Assembly (NCBI GenBank): GCA_900073065.1
Contig: FJOG01000004.1
Coordinates: forward strand, 982,985-1,046,984
DNA from: Phialocephala subalpina
Taxonomy: Eukaryota > Ascomycota > Leotiomycetes > Helotiales > Mollisiaceae
Reading direction: 5' to 3'
DNA length: 64,000 bases
Shown: in pieces, positions 23,807 to 33,673 of the stretch
Layout of the letters: each line of letters starts with the position of its first letter
Position numbering within the stretch: position 1 is the stretch's first letter
Notes under the pieces: generated by a model
What the model saw: only the letters and a program-made list of their open reading frames with translations
Databases searched by the model: none
What the model was told of the DNA's origin: nothing
Made by a program: the position numbers and the translations under genes

Positions 23807-24454
23807 GATAGCTATTTTTTCTACCTCAACGATCGCAGAATTCTGCTTCGAATATTGGAGAAGGAAATTGGGGGGATGAGAAATAAAGACGAGGTCGCGA
23901 GAGGTTTGAGGTCACACACTCACACACACTGAACAGTCGAAGAAGCAAGGACCTGAAGCTCAGCCCCGCGCTACGCAACGAGTCAAATTCGCCCTCTCAG
24001 CCACTTCCCTGCTTGGCATTCTCATCCAGCGCTTCATTTCAGCTGTATTACGGAGGCGCATTTATTTTTCTTTTGGTCTTTCACTGTCCTTCTCATTCAC
24101 CAGGTTCGCTTTGTTCCTTTCTCTACGTTCGTTGTCGCAGAAGACGTGAAAAGCTTGAGGTTTCGAAGCTCGAGCTGCCCCGCGCATCACATGGCGTCAT
24201 TATTGGCTATCCAGGCCACTGTCACCTCACAGTACAGTGCTCAGGAGCTTAATGTGCCTGTATTGCATTCATGTACATGTCAATATGGGGAGACTTTGAG
24301 ACAGACGCAGGTTGCATCTAGTGGTTCTCCATACTAATTTCCTCTCTTCACATTCCTTAAAACCTTCGTCCCACTTCCCCTTCTCTCGCCTCCCCCACCT
24401 TTCTTAACTACACCACCTTACACAAAGGATCCTCACACAACATTTAGTTTCACC
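23807..24454. promoter_or_regulatory. Divergent intergenic promoter, WW protein / GNA1
   Basis: About 650 bp between two start codons facing away from each other. Contains a CA-rich stretch near 23910-23930 and a long C/T-rich tract at 24330-24420 ahead of the GNA1 ATG, typical of constitutive fungal promoters. Confidence 0.5.
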
Positions 24455-25102
24455 ATGGCTTCTTCTCAGGAACTGTTTTCAGCGGTCCTCGTATCTCAAA
24501 AAGTGAAGGAGATTATGCCAGATACTTGTCACATTCGCCCCCTTAAACGCAGCGATTTTCATAGAGGACACCTCGATGTTCTGAGAGGTCTTACACACGT
24601 GGGTGAGATTTCGGAGGCGGCATGGACAGAACGTTTCGATTGGATGAAGAGATGTAATGGCACATATTACACACTCGTGATAGTTGATGAGTCGAGCGAT
24701 GCCTCAAAATCTATTGTGGGGACTGGTACTCTGTTCGTGGAGAAGAAATTGTGAGTTTTGTGCCATGGTACAGAAATTAGATAGGACCGAGCTAATGATT
24801 TGAACAGTTTGTATGAGCTCGGAACTCAAGGCCATATCGAGGATATAGCTATTGCAGGAGACATGCAAGGCAAGAAATTGGGCGTCAAGCTCATCCAAGC
24901 ACTAGATCATATCGCCAAGGAAGTTGGCTGCTACAAAGTCTGTTTTCATTCACATTTCCCAAGCGCTTACTGACATGTATCTTAGACGATCTTAGATTGC
25001 GATCCAAAGAATGCAGCTTTTTATGAAAAGTGCGGTTATGGGAAGGCGGGCCAGGAAATGCATCATTACTATGATGATAAAGCTCAGAAGCATGGTGTTT
25101 GA
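24455..25102 (+). CDS. GNA1: Glucosamine-6-phosphate N-acetyltransferase
   Basis: Transfers acetyl from acetyl-CoA to glucosamine-6-phosphate, a step of UDP-GlcNAc synthesis for chitin, N-glycans and GPI anchors. Cytosolic GNAT-fold enzyme. Three exons, 24455-24750, 24808-24937 and 24986-25102, code 180 residues, close to yeast Gna1 (about 160). Seen motifs: IRPLKRSDFHRGHLDVL at the N-terminus, VGTGTLFVEKKFLYELGT on beta4, the acetyl-CoA loop HIEDIAIAGDMQGKKLGVKL (ED..V..xQGKxxG type), and the end DCDPKNAAFYEKCGY. Complete, no missing residues. Confidence 0.95.
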
Positions 25103-25607
25103 GACAGTATCTAGCTGTTCTGCAGTAGACGGCCAAAACTGGTGCTAATAGTACTGTCACATCGATACTTTCCTTCTCCATTCTAATTCTCTTCCGTTCA
25201 ACTCAAGTTACCCGCTCCAGAATGTCCGTTTTCGAATTCTTATCCTGATTTTCTAATCCAGGCTAGTTCTGTCGATGACCGACCTGTCAGACATGTTGAC
25301 TGTGTCATCCATCTAGTGGTGGACGAGTTGACGAGTTGATTCAGACGAGCCATTTCTAGCTCAAGGGAATTTTCATCTACATGGGGGGCGGGGGACGCGG
25401 GAACCATCTACACATGTTAAGATAGAGGCTGACGGGGAAATCGTCGCCTGGTGGAAGAAATGTGTAACGTTCCACAACTTGTCTCTTTTTCTTTGGTACT
25501 ACAAGAGAGCCAGGGAGCCAAAGTGCTAGAGGGCAAAAGTTCTCGAAGAGATCGAACATCCTGGAGGTGAGCACTTCAAATGGCGGAGTGCATGTCCTCG
25601 AATAGAC
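25103..25607. other. Intergenic region, no gene seen
   Basis: 3' flank of GNA1. A minus-strand ORF overlaps 25377-25766 but lacks recognisable features. Confidence 0.45.
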
Positions 25608-26081
25608 ATGTTTGCAAGTCTGAATATCATGGCCGTCAAATCCATGGCCAAGTTGGCCGAAATTGCGTGCCCTGAAGAAGCACAGGCGATGAGGGCATTC
25701 GCAGCTCCAGCACTGGACTTCCAGGCTCCTTACCACCAGGGTATTATCCGACCTCCACGAACCCACGAATCCGGTTTCATGAAATTCGACACGACGATCT
25801 CTCCTTCACTCCACAGCCTCGTCAAGGGACGATATCCCGAGGTGTTTTCCTCATTCACTCACGTTACTTCGAACATTCAAACTAACGAACCCCCACCAGT
25901 ATGTAACGTTCAACCTTATCTACCCATCTCCATTCCATTCGCTGGCAAAATACCATATGTTTCACAGCCTATGCCATGTGCCTCATTGGCACATCGCTGC
26001 AGAAAGTACCCTTGCCACTTTCTGACAGAGCTATTACTCCGCTTCCAGATTGCGGGGGAATCGCGAGAGCTGCATGCATGA
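25608..26081 (+). CDS. Possible small hypothetical protein
   Basis: An open frame of 157 codons, with the first 95 residues looking protein-like (MAKLAEIACPEEAQAMRAFA, then a Pro/His-rich HQGIIRPPRTHESGF). The latter part looks like read-through into an intron or UTR. No family was recognised, no clear signal peptide or membrane segment, and no splice structure could be confirmed. It could be the first exon of a small gene, or chance. Confidence 0.3.
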   Translation: MFASLNIMAVKSMAKLAEIACPEEAQAMRAFAAPALDFQAPYHQGIIRPPRTHESGFMKFDTTISPSLHSLVKGRYPEVFSSFTHVTSNIQTNEPPPVCNVQPYLPISIPFAGKIPYVSQPMPCASLAHRCRKYPCHFLTELLLRFQIAGESRELHA

Positions 26082-26390
26082 AGTCTTGGCTATAATACAA
26101 TTCAATATCAGTATCTTGAATTGGTCAGGTACAGACAAGGTACAAATTTTTTTTTGATGAGAGTTGTATGGGAAGGGAGGTTTCTGTGGGTAAGCCGCTG
26201 GTGCAGGGAGGGGAAGTTTATATAGCTTGAGAAGCTCTTTTTTATTTTGCTCGGTGTTTGCGTGATTGTTCTCAAGGCTTTCCAATCGACGTCAGCGCGT
26301 CTTGGAGCTTCCCAATTTTCTGTGTCTCATTGAATCGAGGCACAAGAGCTGTTTGCAATTGTTCTCTGTCGGGAAAGCAAGCACCTCGCT
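26082..26390. other. Promoter region of the alpha-galactosidase gene
   Basis: No gene. Includes a nine-T tract near 26150 and the sequence immediately upstream of the secreted alpha-galactosidase ATG. Confidence 0.4.
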
Positions 26391-27731
26391 ATGTTCCTCA
26401 CACTCCCTCTCCTCCTGAGCTTCGGCGTCCTCTCCACCCTCGCCCAAAACCTCACCAGCTCCTCCATGACAACCCTCTCCCTCACCCTAACAGTCGAAAC
26501 AGACGTCCCAACCTCCACTGGCTTATCCAACGGTCTCGCCCTAACACCCCCAATGGGTTTCAGCAGCTGGAACCAATTCGGCGACCAAATCACCGAGCAG
26601 CTCTTCCACGAAACAATCGACACTATGGCGTCGAACGGCTTGCGTGATGCAGGCTTCATCTACATCAATCTCGACGATGGGTGGCAACACTACAAAGGAA
26701 ACCGATCTCAGAATCCGCTTGAACCTGACCCTGTTAAGTTTCCATCGGGGATGAAAGCTTTGGCTGATTATGCGCATTCGAAGGGTTTCAAGCTTGGCAT
26801 ATATTCTGGGCCCGGGGACAGTACTTGTGCGGGATACACGGGGAGTCTTGGACATGAGCAAGAAGATGCAAACATGTTCGCAAGCTGGGGAATCGATCAT
26901 CTCAAATACGACAGTTGTTGCAGCGAAGGAATCGACGCCCCAACCCCCGAAGTCCAAGCCATCGTCCTCAAAATGTCAAAAGCACTCCTCTCCACCAACC
27001 GCTCAATTGTCTACCACGCCTGCCACTGCGGCTGGGCCAACATCTGGGAATGGGCCGCCTCCGAAGGAGCAAATCAATGGCGCATCGGACAAGACATATC
27101 TGACGACTTCAACTACCCCGGGAATCGAGAAAAATACTATTTCGATGTGCTGGATATGTTGGACCGAGGGAATAATATTACACAATATTCAGGACCCGGG
27201 CATTGGAACGACTATGATATGTTGATTGTGGGACTAGATGGGAATTCGAGCCAGTTGGTGGGAACAGGGGCGAGTAATTTGGAATACAGGACGCATTTTA
27301 GCATGTGGTGTATGGTTGCTTCTCCTTTGCTGATCGGATCCGATGTTCGAACTCTCTCCACGTATGATCTTCAGACGCTCACGAATTCGGAGGTCATTGA
27401 GGTTAGTCAGGATCCTTTGGGAGAAGCTGCTCAGGTTGTTGGGACACAGGATCCGGGTGGGGATTTGCAGGTGTATGCTAAAGCGATGGCGGATGGGAGT
27501 TATGCTGTTGCGTTGCTGAATCGGGGACCGGTTACCGCGGATATGAGCATCAGTGCTAGGAGAGATCTTACTATGCCTTGGGATCGGTATCGATTGAGGG
27601 ATCTGTGGAAACATAAGGAGCATGGCTGTTATGATATTCCGTATACGATTGAGGTCATGCCTCATGAGGCGAAGATGCTGAGGTTGTGGCAGGTTGACAA
27701 GAATGCCACTGCTTGTATGTATTTCGAGTGA
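26391..27731 (+). CDS. Secreted alpha-galactosidase, glycoside hydrolase family 27
   Basis: Releases terminal alpha-1,6-linked galactose from melibiose, raffinose-family sugars or galactomannan, outside the cell. Single exon, 446 residues. Residues 1-18 are a signal peptide (MFLTLPLLLSFGVLSTLAQ), then a Ser/Thr-rich linker. The catalytic barrel begins at GLALTPPMGFSSWNQFG. NLDDGWQ, KLGIYSGPGDSTC and the nucleophile motif LKYDSCC are present, and the acid/base Asp lies in WRIGQDISDDF. GHWNDYDMLIVG and ASPLLIGSDVR also fit GH27. A short C-terminal beta domain follows. It has several N-glycosylation sequons. Next downstream on the same strand is an MFS sugar transporter, suggesting use of the released sugars. 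Confidence 0.95.
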   Translation: MFLTLPLLLSFGVLSTLAQNLTSSSMTTLSLTLTVETDVPTSTGLSNGLALTPPMGFSSWNQFGDQITEQLFHETIDTMASNGLRDAGFIYINLDDGWQHYKGNRSQNPLEPDPVKFPSGMKALADYAHSKGFKLGIYSGPGDSTCAGYTGSLGHEQEDANMFASWGIDHLKYDSCCSEGIDAPTPEVQAIVLKMSKALLSTNRSIVYHACHCGWANIWEWAASEGANQWRIGQDISDDFNYPGNREKYYFDVLDMLDRGNNITQYSGPGHWNDYDMLIVGLDGNSSQLVGTGASNLEYRTHFSMWCMVASPLLIGSDVRTLSTYDLQTLTNSEVIEVSQDPLGEAAQVVGTQDPGGDLQVYAKAMADGSYAVALLNRGPVTADMSISARRDLTMPWDRYRLRDLWKHKEHGCYDIPYTIEVMPHEAKMLRLWQVDKNATACMYFE

Positions 27732-28542
27732 GGAGGAGCGAGATGATCCATAGTTGAGGATATAATTGACTTGAAATGTAGATACTGTCTGGAATCTGAA
27801 GCTTGAAGCTCTGAGAGTGTTTGAGATGAGGAAGGTAAAGCCGTTGAACGCGGCTAATTTGCCCTTTTTGAACTAGAATCGTTCCTCTTTTGGTTAGCGA
27901 CTTCAGCCTGGGGCTGTTTGTGGCTTGCAGGGGCCAGAGTGGGGTTTGTCCGAGGGTTTCTGTGCCGGCAGTCAAACAACGACCTGCTTTCTCTTCTTGT
28001 ATCTTTTGTAAGATTACTTTGCGTCGCCAACATAGAATTACCTTCTCTCCCTTAGCGTACCAATTCTAGTAAAATAAGCATGCGCTACCTTGCTGCCATT
28101 CTGGAACAAAACAAGCTTCTAGAAAGATTTCATCCTACCCAAGCACATGAAGCACCTCAATCGGCAAGTGCATACTGAGTAACTGGCACAGCAGCAAGAA
28201 GTACTTTCTCTTCGGCTGTTTAGATGCACGAAGTAGGTTCCATTGCAGGCAACGTTGCTATCTCACATCCCATGCACCTCTTTCCCAGGTAATATGTGCG
28301 ATCAGCCAAAGATGGGGAACTCTCCTCCTACCAGCATTGTTATCGCGTGGTTTTCCTATCGCACTTGTGGCCACCCAGTCTCAAGGGTTCAGAGCCAACC
28401 GGCCGTATCAGTCCGTGATGGGTCGTTGCTGTTCCAGAAAAGTTGATAACGCTGGTCGTTTCCTAGCTGTCGCTCATGCGGCTGCGACTTCTTGTTCTTG
28501 TGAAAGTCCCTGTTGCTGAAAGTTATTGAAGCAAGTGTCAAG
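27732..28542. other. Intergenic region between alpha-galactosidase and transporter
   Basis: About 0.8 kb with no supported gene. It holds the promoter of the following transporter, whose first possible in-frame ATG is 28513. Confidence 0.5.
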
Positions 28543-30420
28543 ATGGGCAAACCAGAAGAAGCAGGAGTTGTGCAGGAATCTCCTCCCGATGAGGCAGATA
28601 TCGCTGCCAAGGAAGTGTTTGGGGAAGATGCGCTTCGTGCTACGGAGAGAGAGCATGCTCTGACCTTCTTCCAAGCTGTGAAGTTATATCCTGCGGCGAT
28701 GGGATGGTCGGCGTTTTTCTCCTTGGGGGTTATCATGACAGCTTTCGACCCTCAGCTTCTTGGTAGCTTATTTGCAGAGCACGCATTCCAGAAAGATTTC
28801 GGTTACCTCTTCGAGGGCGAGTATATCATCAGTGCTCCATGGCAGACTGCTTTGAGTATGGGGAATCCGATCGGTCAGGTCGTTGGTGCGGTTCTTGTCG
28901 GATATCCAATGGAATGGTGGGGTCGAAGATGGGTAAGTTGAGGAGAGAGCCTCAGACCAACATGAATCTCTCTAACTTTGACAGACATTCGCAGGCTGTG
29001 TCACGCTTACCGCTTCCTTCATATTCATGCAGTTTTTCACCCGTTCAATTGTGGTCCTACTCGTTGGAGAACTCATCGGAGGGCTGATTCTTGGAACTTA
29101 CACCACCATCGCTCCCACTTACGCTTCTGAAGTCTGTCCCATGGCATTCCGCGGCCAACTCACGGCTTACATCAACCTTTGCTTCGTGACCGGACAGCTA
29201 CTAGCTAGCGGCGTGATAGCAGGAACGTCCAAAATCGACAACCACTGGGCTTACAGTGCACCATTTGCAATGCAATGGCTCTGGCCCATTATCATCTTGG
29301 CGGGAATGCCATTCGCGCCCGAATCGCCCTGGTGGCTCATTCGACAAGGAAGACTCGAAGAAGCGGAAAAGTCACTTAACAGACTTTCTTCTCCTACGAT
29401 TGATAACAAACTCACGCTCGCCATGATGATCGAGACGGACAAGTTAGAACAGGAGATGGAGACCGGAACTACTTACTTGGACTGCTTCAACAAATCCAAC
29501 TGGCGTCGAACGGAGATCTCCATTGGTGTTTACGCTACACAAGTCTTCAGTGGTATTTATCTCGTCGGATTCGCAGCTCTATTCTTCAATCGTAAGCTCC
29601 ATCACAATGATCCCTCCTCCATGGATGCTGACACTCCACAGTGATCGGACTTGACAACGACAAATCATTTGATATGAGTGTTGGCTTCCTAGCTGTCGGC
29701 TGGGTTTCAACCGTCCTCTCTTGGGTCGCGATCGCGAAATTCGGTCGAAGACGCATTTACAATATTGGTCTTACCGTGATGACTATCCTGATGCTCCTCA
29801 TTGGTTTCCTGGATCTAGCGCCGAACTACCTCAACCGTAAGAGTATCAGTTGGACCCAGTGTATCCTCCTGGTAAGTTTATATATCTCTTAGATGGGATT
29901 CCACCTACCTGCTTCCCCTGCCCTCTATGAGCAGACAGCTTATAATAATATAGATCATTTGGAATGGCGTGTTCGACATTTCCATTGGCCCCGTTGCCTA
30001 TGTACTCTTCTGTGAAGTCTCCGCAACAAAAGTCCGCACCAAGACGATCGCTGTAGCCACCGCTGCGCAAGCAATTGTTGGCATTGTGATGACCGTAGCC
30101 ATCCCGTACATGATCAACCCGGATCAAGCGAATTGGAGAGGGAAGGTTGGATTCTTTTTTGGTAAGTGGACGCTCTTAAATCATCTCCCGAGTGATTTTG
30201 CGAACGCATTCTGGTATTGTTAAGAGGGCAATGCTAACGTGCGTGATGCACAGGAGGTCTTTCAGTCCTCTGCCTCATCTGGTCGTATTTCCGCATCCCA
30301 GAGACGAAGGGAAGGACATACGAGGAATTGGATCTGATGTTTGAGCGCAAGGTTAAGACGAGAGCGTTTAAGAATTACAAGATCGTAGAAATTGCCGGTG
30401 GAAATATGCACGAGGCTTAA
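28543..30420 (+). CDS. MFS alpha-glucoside/maltose-type sugar transporter
   Basis: A 12-TM proton symporter at the plasma membrane. Five exons, 28543-28932, 28985-29591, 29642-29871, 29954-30161 and 30254-30420, code 533 residues. MGKPEEAG is taken as the start; an in-frame ATG 10 codons earlier is less likely. Marks of the maltose permease group are SLGVIMTAFDPQLLGSLFA in TM1, GYPMEWWGRRW, PTYASEVCPMAFRGQLTAYI, ESPWWLIRQGRLEEAEKSL and RIPETKGRTYEELDLMFE. In the C-terminal half the TM10 region is FDISIGPVAYVLFCEVSATKVR. The partner gene upstream is a secreted alpha-galactosidase, so alpha-galactosides or disaccharides such as melibiose are reasonable substrates by inference only. Confidence 0.9.
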
Positions 30421-30559
30421 GAGACGTGAGGGAAATGACGACGGATGAATGCAAGCCATAGTGGTAAATGGTACAGAATGAAATTCCTTCCCCTTCAGCC
30501 CCAATTCAAAGATTGATTCAAAGCTCTCCGTGTAAAATAACGGAGTGATAACGAAAGTG

Positions 30560-31000
30560 AAGCGTAAGGCATCAATCCATCCCCCCCCGCCCCGCAAACG
30601 TTCCTATAGATTTAAATAAGCATTTTCTCTCCAACCAACAAAAACTGGAGAGTTTATGGAGTACCGCAAGAGATCAGGTGCCGTTGAGCCTGTGTATTAA
30701 TGGTAGCGAAAGTCGGCCCCGTTTCGACTAGTAGTTATTCATCTTGCCGTAACTTCTGTGATCTGGTTTTATCTGACAATCGTCAAAGGATCTGAAAAGG
30801 CCTTGCTATGATGACACGTTAGTTTTTTTTGCAGTTTTTTTGAGCTGTTGGATTTTGTTGCACGTTGCTAGTTTTTTTTTCTAGTCAATTTTGGGGGGCT
30901 TTAAATTTTTGCAATAGGTTTTTGAAAGCGATGCTAACCCCCTCTCGCTTGTCAGTTGACGACCCCTTCCACCTCGCTTCCTCAGCACAGCAGAAGTGGT
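30560..31000. repeat. Diverged direct repeat, copy A
   Basis: Shares ordered short blocks with 31290-31730: GCATCAATC; ATAGATTTAAATAA; CCAACAAAAACTGGAGAG; CGGTTTTATCT-like; TTAGTTTTTTTTG; and GTTTTTGAAAGCGATGCTAACCCC. The blocks are in the same order and at similar spacing, so the two are very likely an old duplication. Confidence 0.65.
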
Positions 31001-31289
31001 CAAAGTTAGGTTTTTTAGGGGGCTTTTCCGGATTCCTGACCGCTCATACTTTTCAAATAGTCTCCGTTATTCATTTTTCTATATCTTTCTGGACTTTTTT
31101 TTAATTCTTTTCTTTTTCTTTCCTCGAGAAGCATGAGTTGTGATCGATAGGAACATAATTGAATGAGTACAAGTAACAAAGGGTACCAGATAGAGTGCTA
31201 CTACCTCTTCAAAACATCACACCAACTCCTTCAGCGCCAAATACAATCACCTGAATGATGAAAGTGAGCCCGTAAAATCTTCTCATTGG

Positions 31290-31730
31290 AGCAAACCACG
31301 TGAGGCGTCAATCGTCACCGACTGACCAAAACTCCGAACCTCCCCCATTCCACCCTCCATAACACTCGTATAAATTTAAATAAACGAATCGGAACCTATC
31401 AACAAAAACCTGAAAGCGTAGAGTTGTGAGCAAGAAGCAGTTGAGCTTGCCCATCTCAGCCCTGCTGTAGATTTCGGTTTTATCTAATAGCTTCAAAAAT
31501 GTCATAGAGATCCATAAGAACCTGCAATGAACCAAATTTGAGACACACTTAGTTTTTTTTGTTGCTTCTTTAACTCACTAATATACTCGATTTTTACACT
31601 CCCCTAATTTGAATTTACAGTTTAGTTTAGTCTCTTAGATTTCATTTGCGATAGGGTTTTGAAAGTGATGATGACCCCGACCCCCGCTTCTTAGCTTGAC
31701 TCTCCCCCTTTCACTTCCTGAGCGGTGGTT
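31290..31730. repeat. Diverged direct repeat, copy B
   Basis: The matching blocks are GGCGTCAATC; ATAAATTTAAATAA; ATCAACAAAAACCTGAAAG; TTTCGGTTTTATCT; TTAGTTTTTTTTG; and GTTTTGAAAGTGATGATGACCCC. No ORF is conserved between the copies, so it is not a gene duplication in any obvious way. Confidence 0.65.
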
Positions 31731-32193
31731 GATCAATCGGGGATGTTTGATTCGCTTTATCTTCAGATTCATTCCTATTGGTTTCTCAAGCTTCGCGGTC
31801 TTCTATCGTCGTCTTCAAAGGAACAACAAATCGGTCGGTGTGCCTGTCCCGTTTGCGACCCTTTAAACTCGATGTAAACATATGCTAAGCGAACCCCCTG
31901 GGAATGAGATTCTCCCAATTGAATGGACCGTTGCGAATGTCAAATATGCTACGCGAAGCATCCGTTCCTCGGGCTTTTGTTCTGTTCAATCCCGCGTTTA
32001 TCTCACAATAGTTGTGTCCGAGCTGGGAAATTCGACACCAAAAATGTTAGTTGGGGTTTTTTCAGAAGATGGAGAAAAAGGTTTTATCATTCTTGCTCCG
32101 AATTATTCGTTGTATCCTATAGGACACGGCCATCCAACACCCCAAGCACGAACGCCTCCACCATGCAAATGTGGCCATGCTCAGGCGTTATCA

Positions 32194-33249
32194 TCAAAAC
32201 ACATCAACACCCAATGGCCTTCCAAACCACGTGCCAAGCTCATCAGCATCCTCCTTCTCCGCGCTAAAAAAATCCGTCAATCGACTCGTCTCATCATCCT
32301 CTTCAACCGGCCAATCAACCTTTGCCGCAAGCCCCTTAAGCTCCAACATATCCTTCGCAGTCCCCCAACTAAACCGACACTCAGCTCCCCACCCAAAACA
32401 TGGATCCATGTTCCTCTTCAACCAGCCCGTAGTCTTCGAATCAGAAGGATATCCAGAGCCCCAAGTCTCCTGTCCTGCCTCTCCTATGCCACTCATCTCC
32501 TCATCCCCATCTCCCTCCGGCTTCTTAACGTAACTTTCGAACAGCACCTCCAGCGCCGCGTCTCTTGTGACCTTCGCACATACCGATGCTGCACTGACAC
32601 ACGGATACAAACTATCTGCTTTCTTCGCAACCGTGACTACGGCTGTAGGGAACACTTTTGCCAGCTTTCTCTGATAAGTCTCAGGATTCCCAATCGTATC
32701 GATATAAATCTCCTTCACGTTCACACCCCGCTTGTATACTCCCTGAATCAACGCAATCGTAGCATCCATAGCCTGAGCATTCAAATTGTAGGTCCCAGCA
32801 GGCTTCATCATATTCGCACCAATATCTCTCGCAGACATGACATCAACAGCCCATCCACATTGTGTATGAAGATCCGTCTCCGGCGTACATAATTTCTCCA
32901 TTAGATTTGAGCGTACGGTCGGAGTAAGGACTTTACTGTCGTCGAAATGATGCGTGTTTCGCAATAGAGGGTCGGAGAGAGGGAAGGGGAGGTAGAAGAG
33001 TCCGTAGACCATGGGACCGAGGACGGGTCCTCGTCCTGCTTCGTCAACGCCGAGAGCGCATTCTGGACCTGGTATTGTTTTCTCGAGGGAGGAGGTATCG
33101 GGGTTCGGTGTGGGTTGGAGAGCGGGAGGAACGGCGGAGTAGTGAGTGTAGGATGCGCCGGTGAAGAGGAGTTCGGGGTTTACAGAGGGTGCGATGAATA
33201 CATCGTCTGCGGGTGCCTCGAGGGCAATTTCTTCTTCTATTTGAGACAT
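32194..33249 (-). CDS. RNH201: Ribonuclease H2 catalytic subunit A
   Basis: Cleaves RNA:DNA hybrids and single ribonucleotides in DNA; the nuclear catalytic subunit of the RNase H2 trimer. Single exon of 351 residues, with an N-terminal extension before the catalytic core. The core has CALGVDEAGRGPVLGPMVYG with the DEAGRG motif, HHFDDSKVLTPTVR, NVKEIYIDTIGNPETYQ, KKADSLYPCVSAASVCAKVTRD (DSLYP and SAAS-KVTRD motifs) and GSGYPSD near the end of the core. The acidic residues DE of motif I, and D in IDTIG and TRD, are all present. Divergent from the Ste24-like gene with about 420 bp between starts. Confidence 0.96.
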   Translation of the reverse strand: MSQIEEEIALEAPADDVFIAPSVNPELLFTGASYTHYSAVPPALQPTPNPDTSSLEKTIPGPECALGVDEAGRGPVLGPMVYGLFYLPFPLSDPLLRNTHHFDDSKVLTPTVRSNLMEKLCTPETDLHTQCGWAVDVMSARDIGANMMKPAGTYNLNAQAMDATIALIQGVYKRGVNVKEIYIDTIGNPETYQRKLAKVFPTAVVTVAKKADSLYPCVSAASVCAKVTRDAALEVLFESYVKKPEGDGDEEMSGIGEAGQETWGSGYPSDSKTTGWLKRNMDPCFGWGAECRFSWGTAKDMLELKGLAAKVDWPVEEDDETSRLTDFFSAEKEDADELGTWFGRPLGVDVF

Positions 33250-33673
33250 TCTGAGGTTCGATCGTTGTTCGAGTGTGTGATGTTTAATTTTTTGACTGCG
33301 TGCATCTCAAGGCTCGCGTCGTCAAAGTTGGGAGACGCGACGTGATTGAGCTTGGGCCACACTTCGTTTAGAACTCCCCCTTTTTTTCAGTCCTCGGCTC
33401 TGCAAGTCATCACTTGGGAATCGTTCTTTTTTATGATACACTTGTGCTTCTGGAAAGGAATCAAGCAAGGGATATCTCAAAATGTTTTCAACATTGGGTC
33501 TTGAACAGTGCTTAAACCTTGTCTACAGATGTCGAGTTGATGTTTATTTTCACAGTATGCCCGTTTGGGACTCGTGCGGCACAGCACGATTTATGGTCAA
33601 CGCGACATAATAGAGCCCTCTCTTCATCCCTCCTGGAAGTTATTTCCACCACCTCTTGGCGGCACCTCTCGCC
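33250..33673. promoter_or_regulatory. Divergent promoter, RNH201 / Ste24-like gene
   Basis: About 424 bp between two start codons pointing apart. A plus-strand ORF (33519-33725) and its antisense here have no family resemblance. Confidence 0.45.

Larger units (their letters stand above)
30421..32193. other. Gene-free region holding a diverged direct duplication
   Basis: About 1.8 kb with no convincing gene between the transporter and RNase H2. It contains many long T-runs and two related stretches of about 440 bp (annotated separately). A plus-strand ORF starting at 31882 is antisense to RNase H2 and was discarded. Confidence 0.55.

Noticed and set aside
31882..32892. 336-codon plus-strand ORF opposite RNase H2
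   Set aside because: It is antisense to a clearly conserved RNase H2 subunit A and its own translation has no family resemblance.
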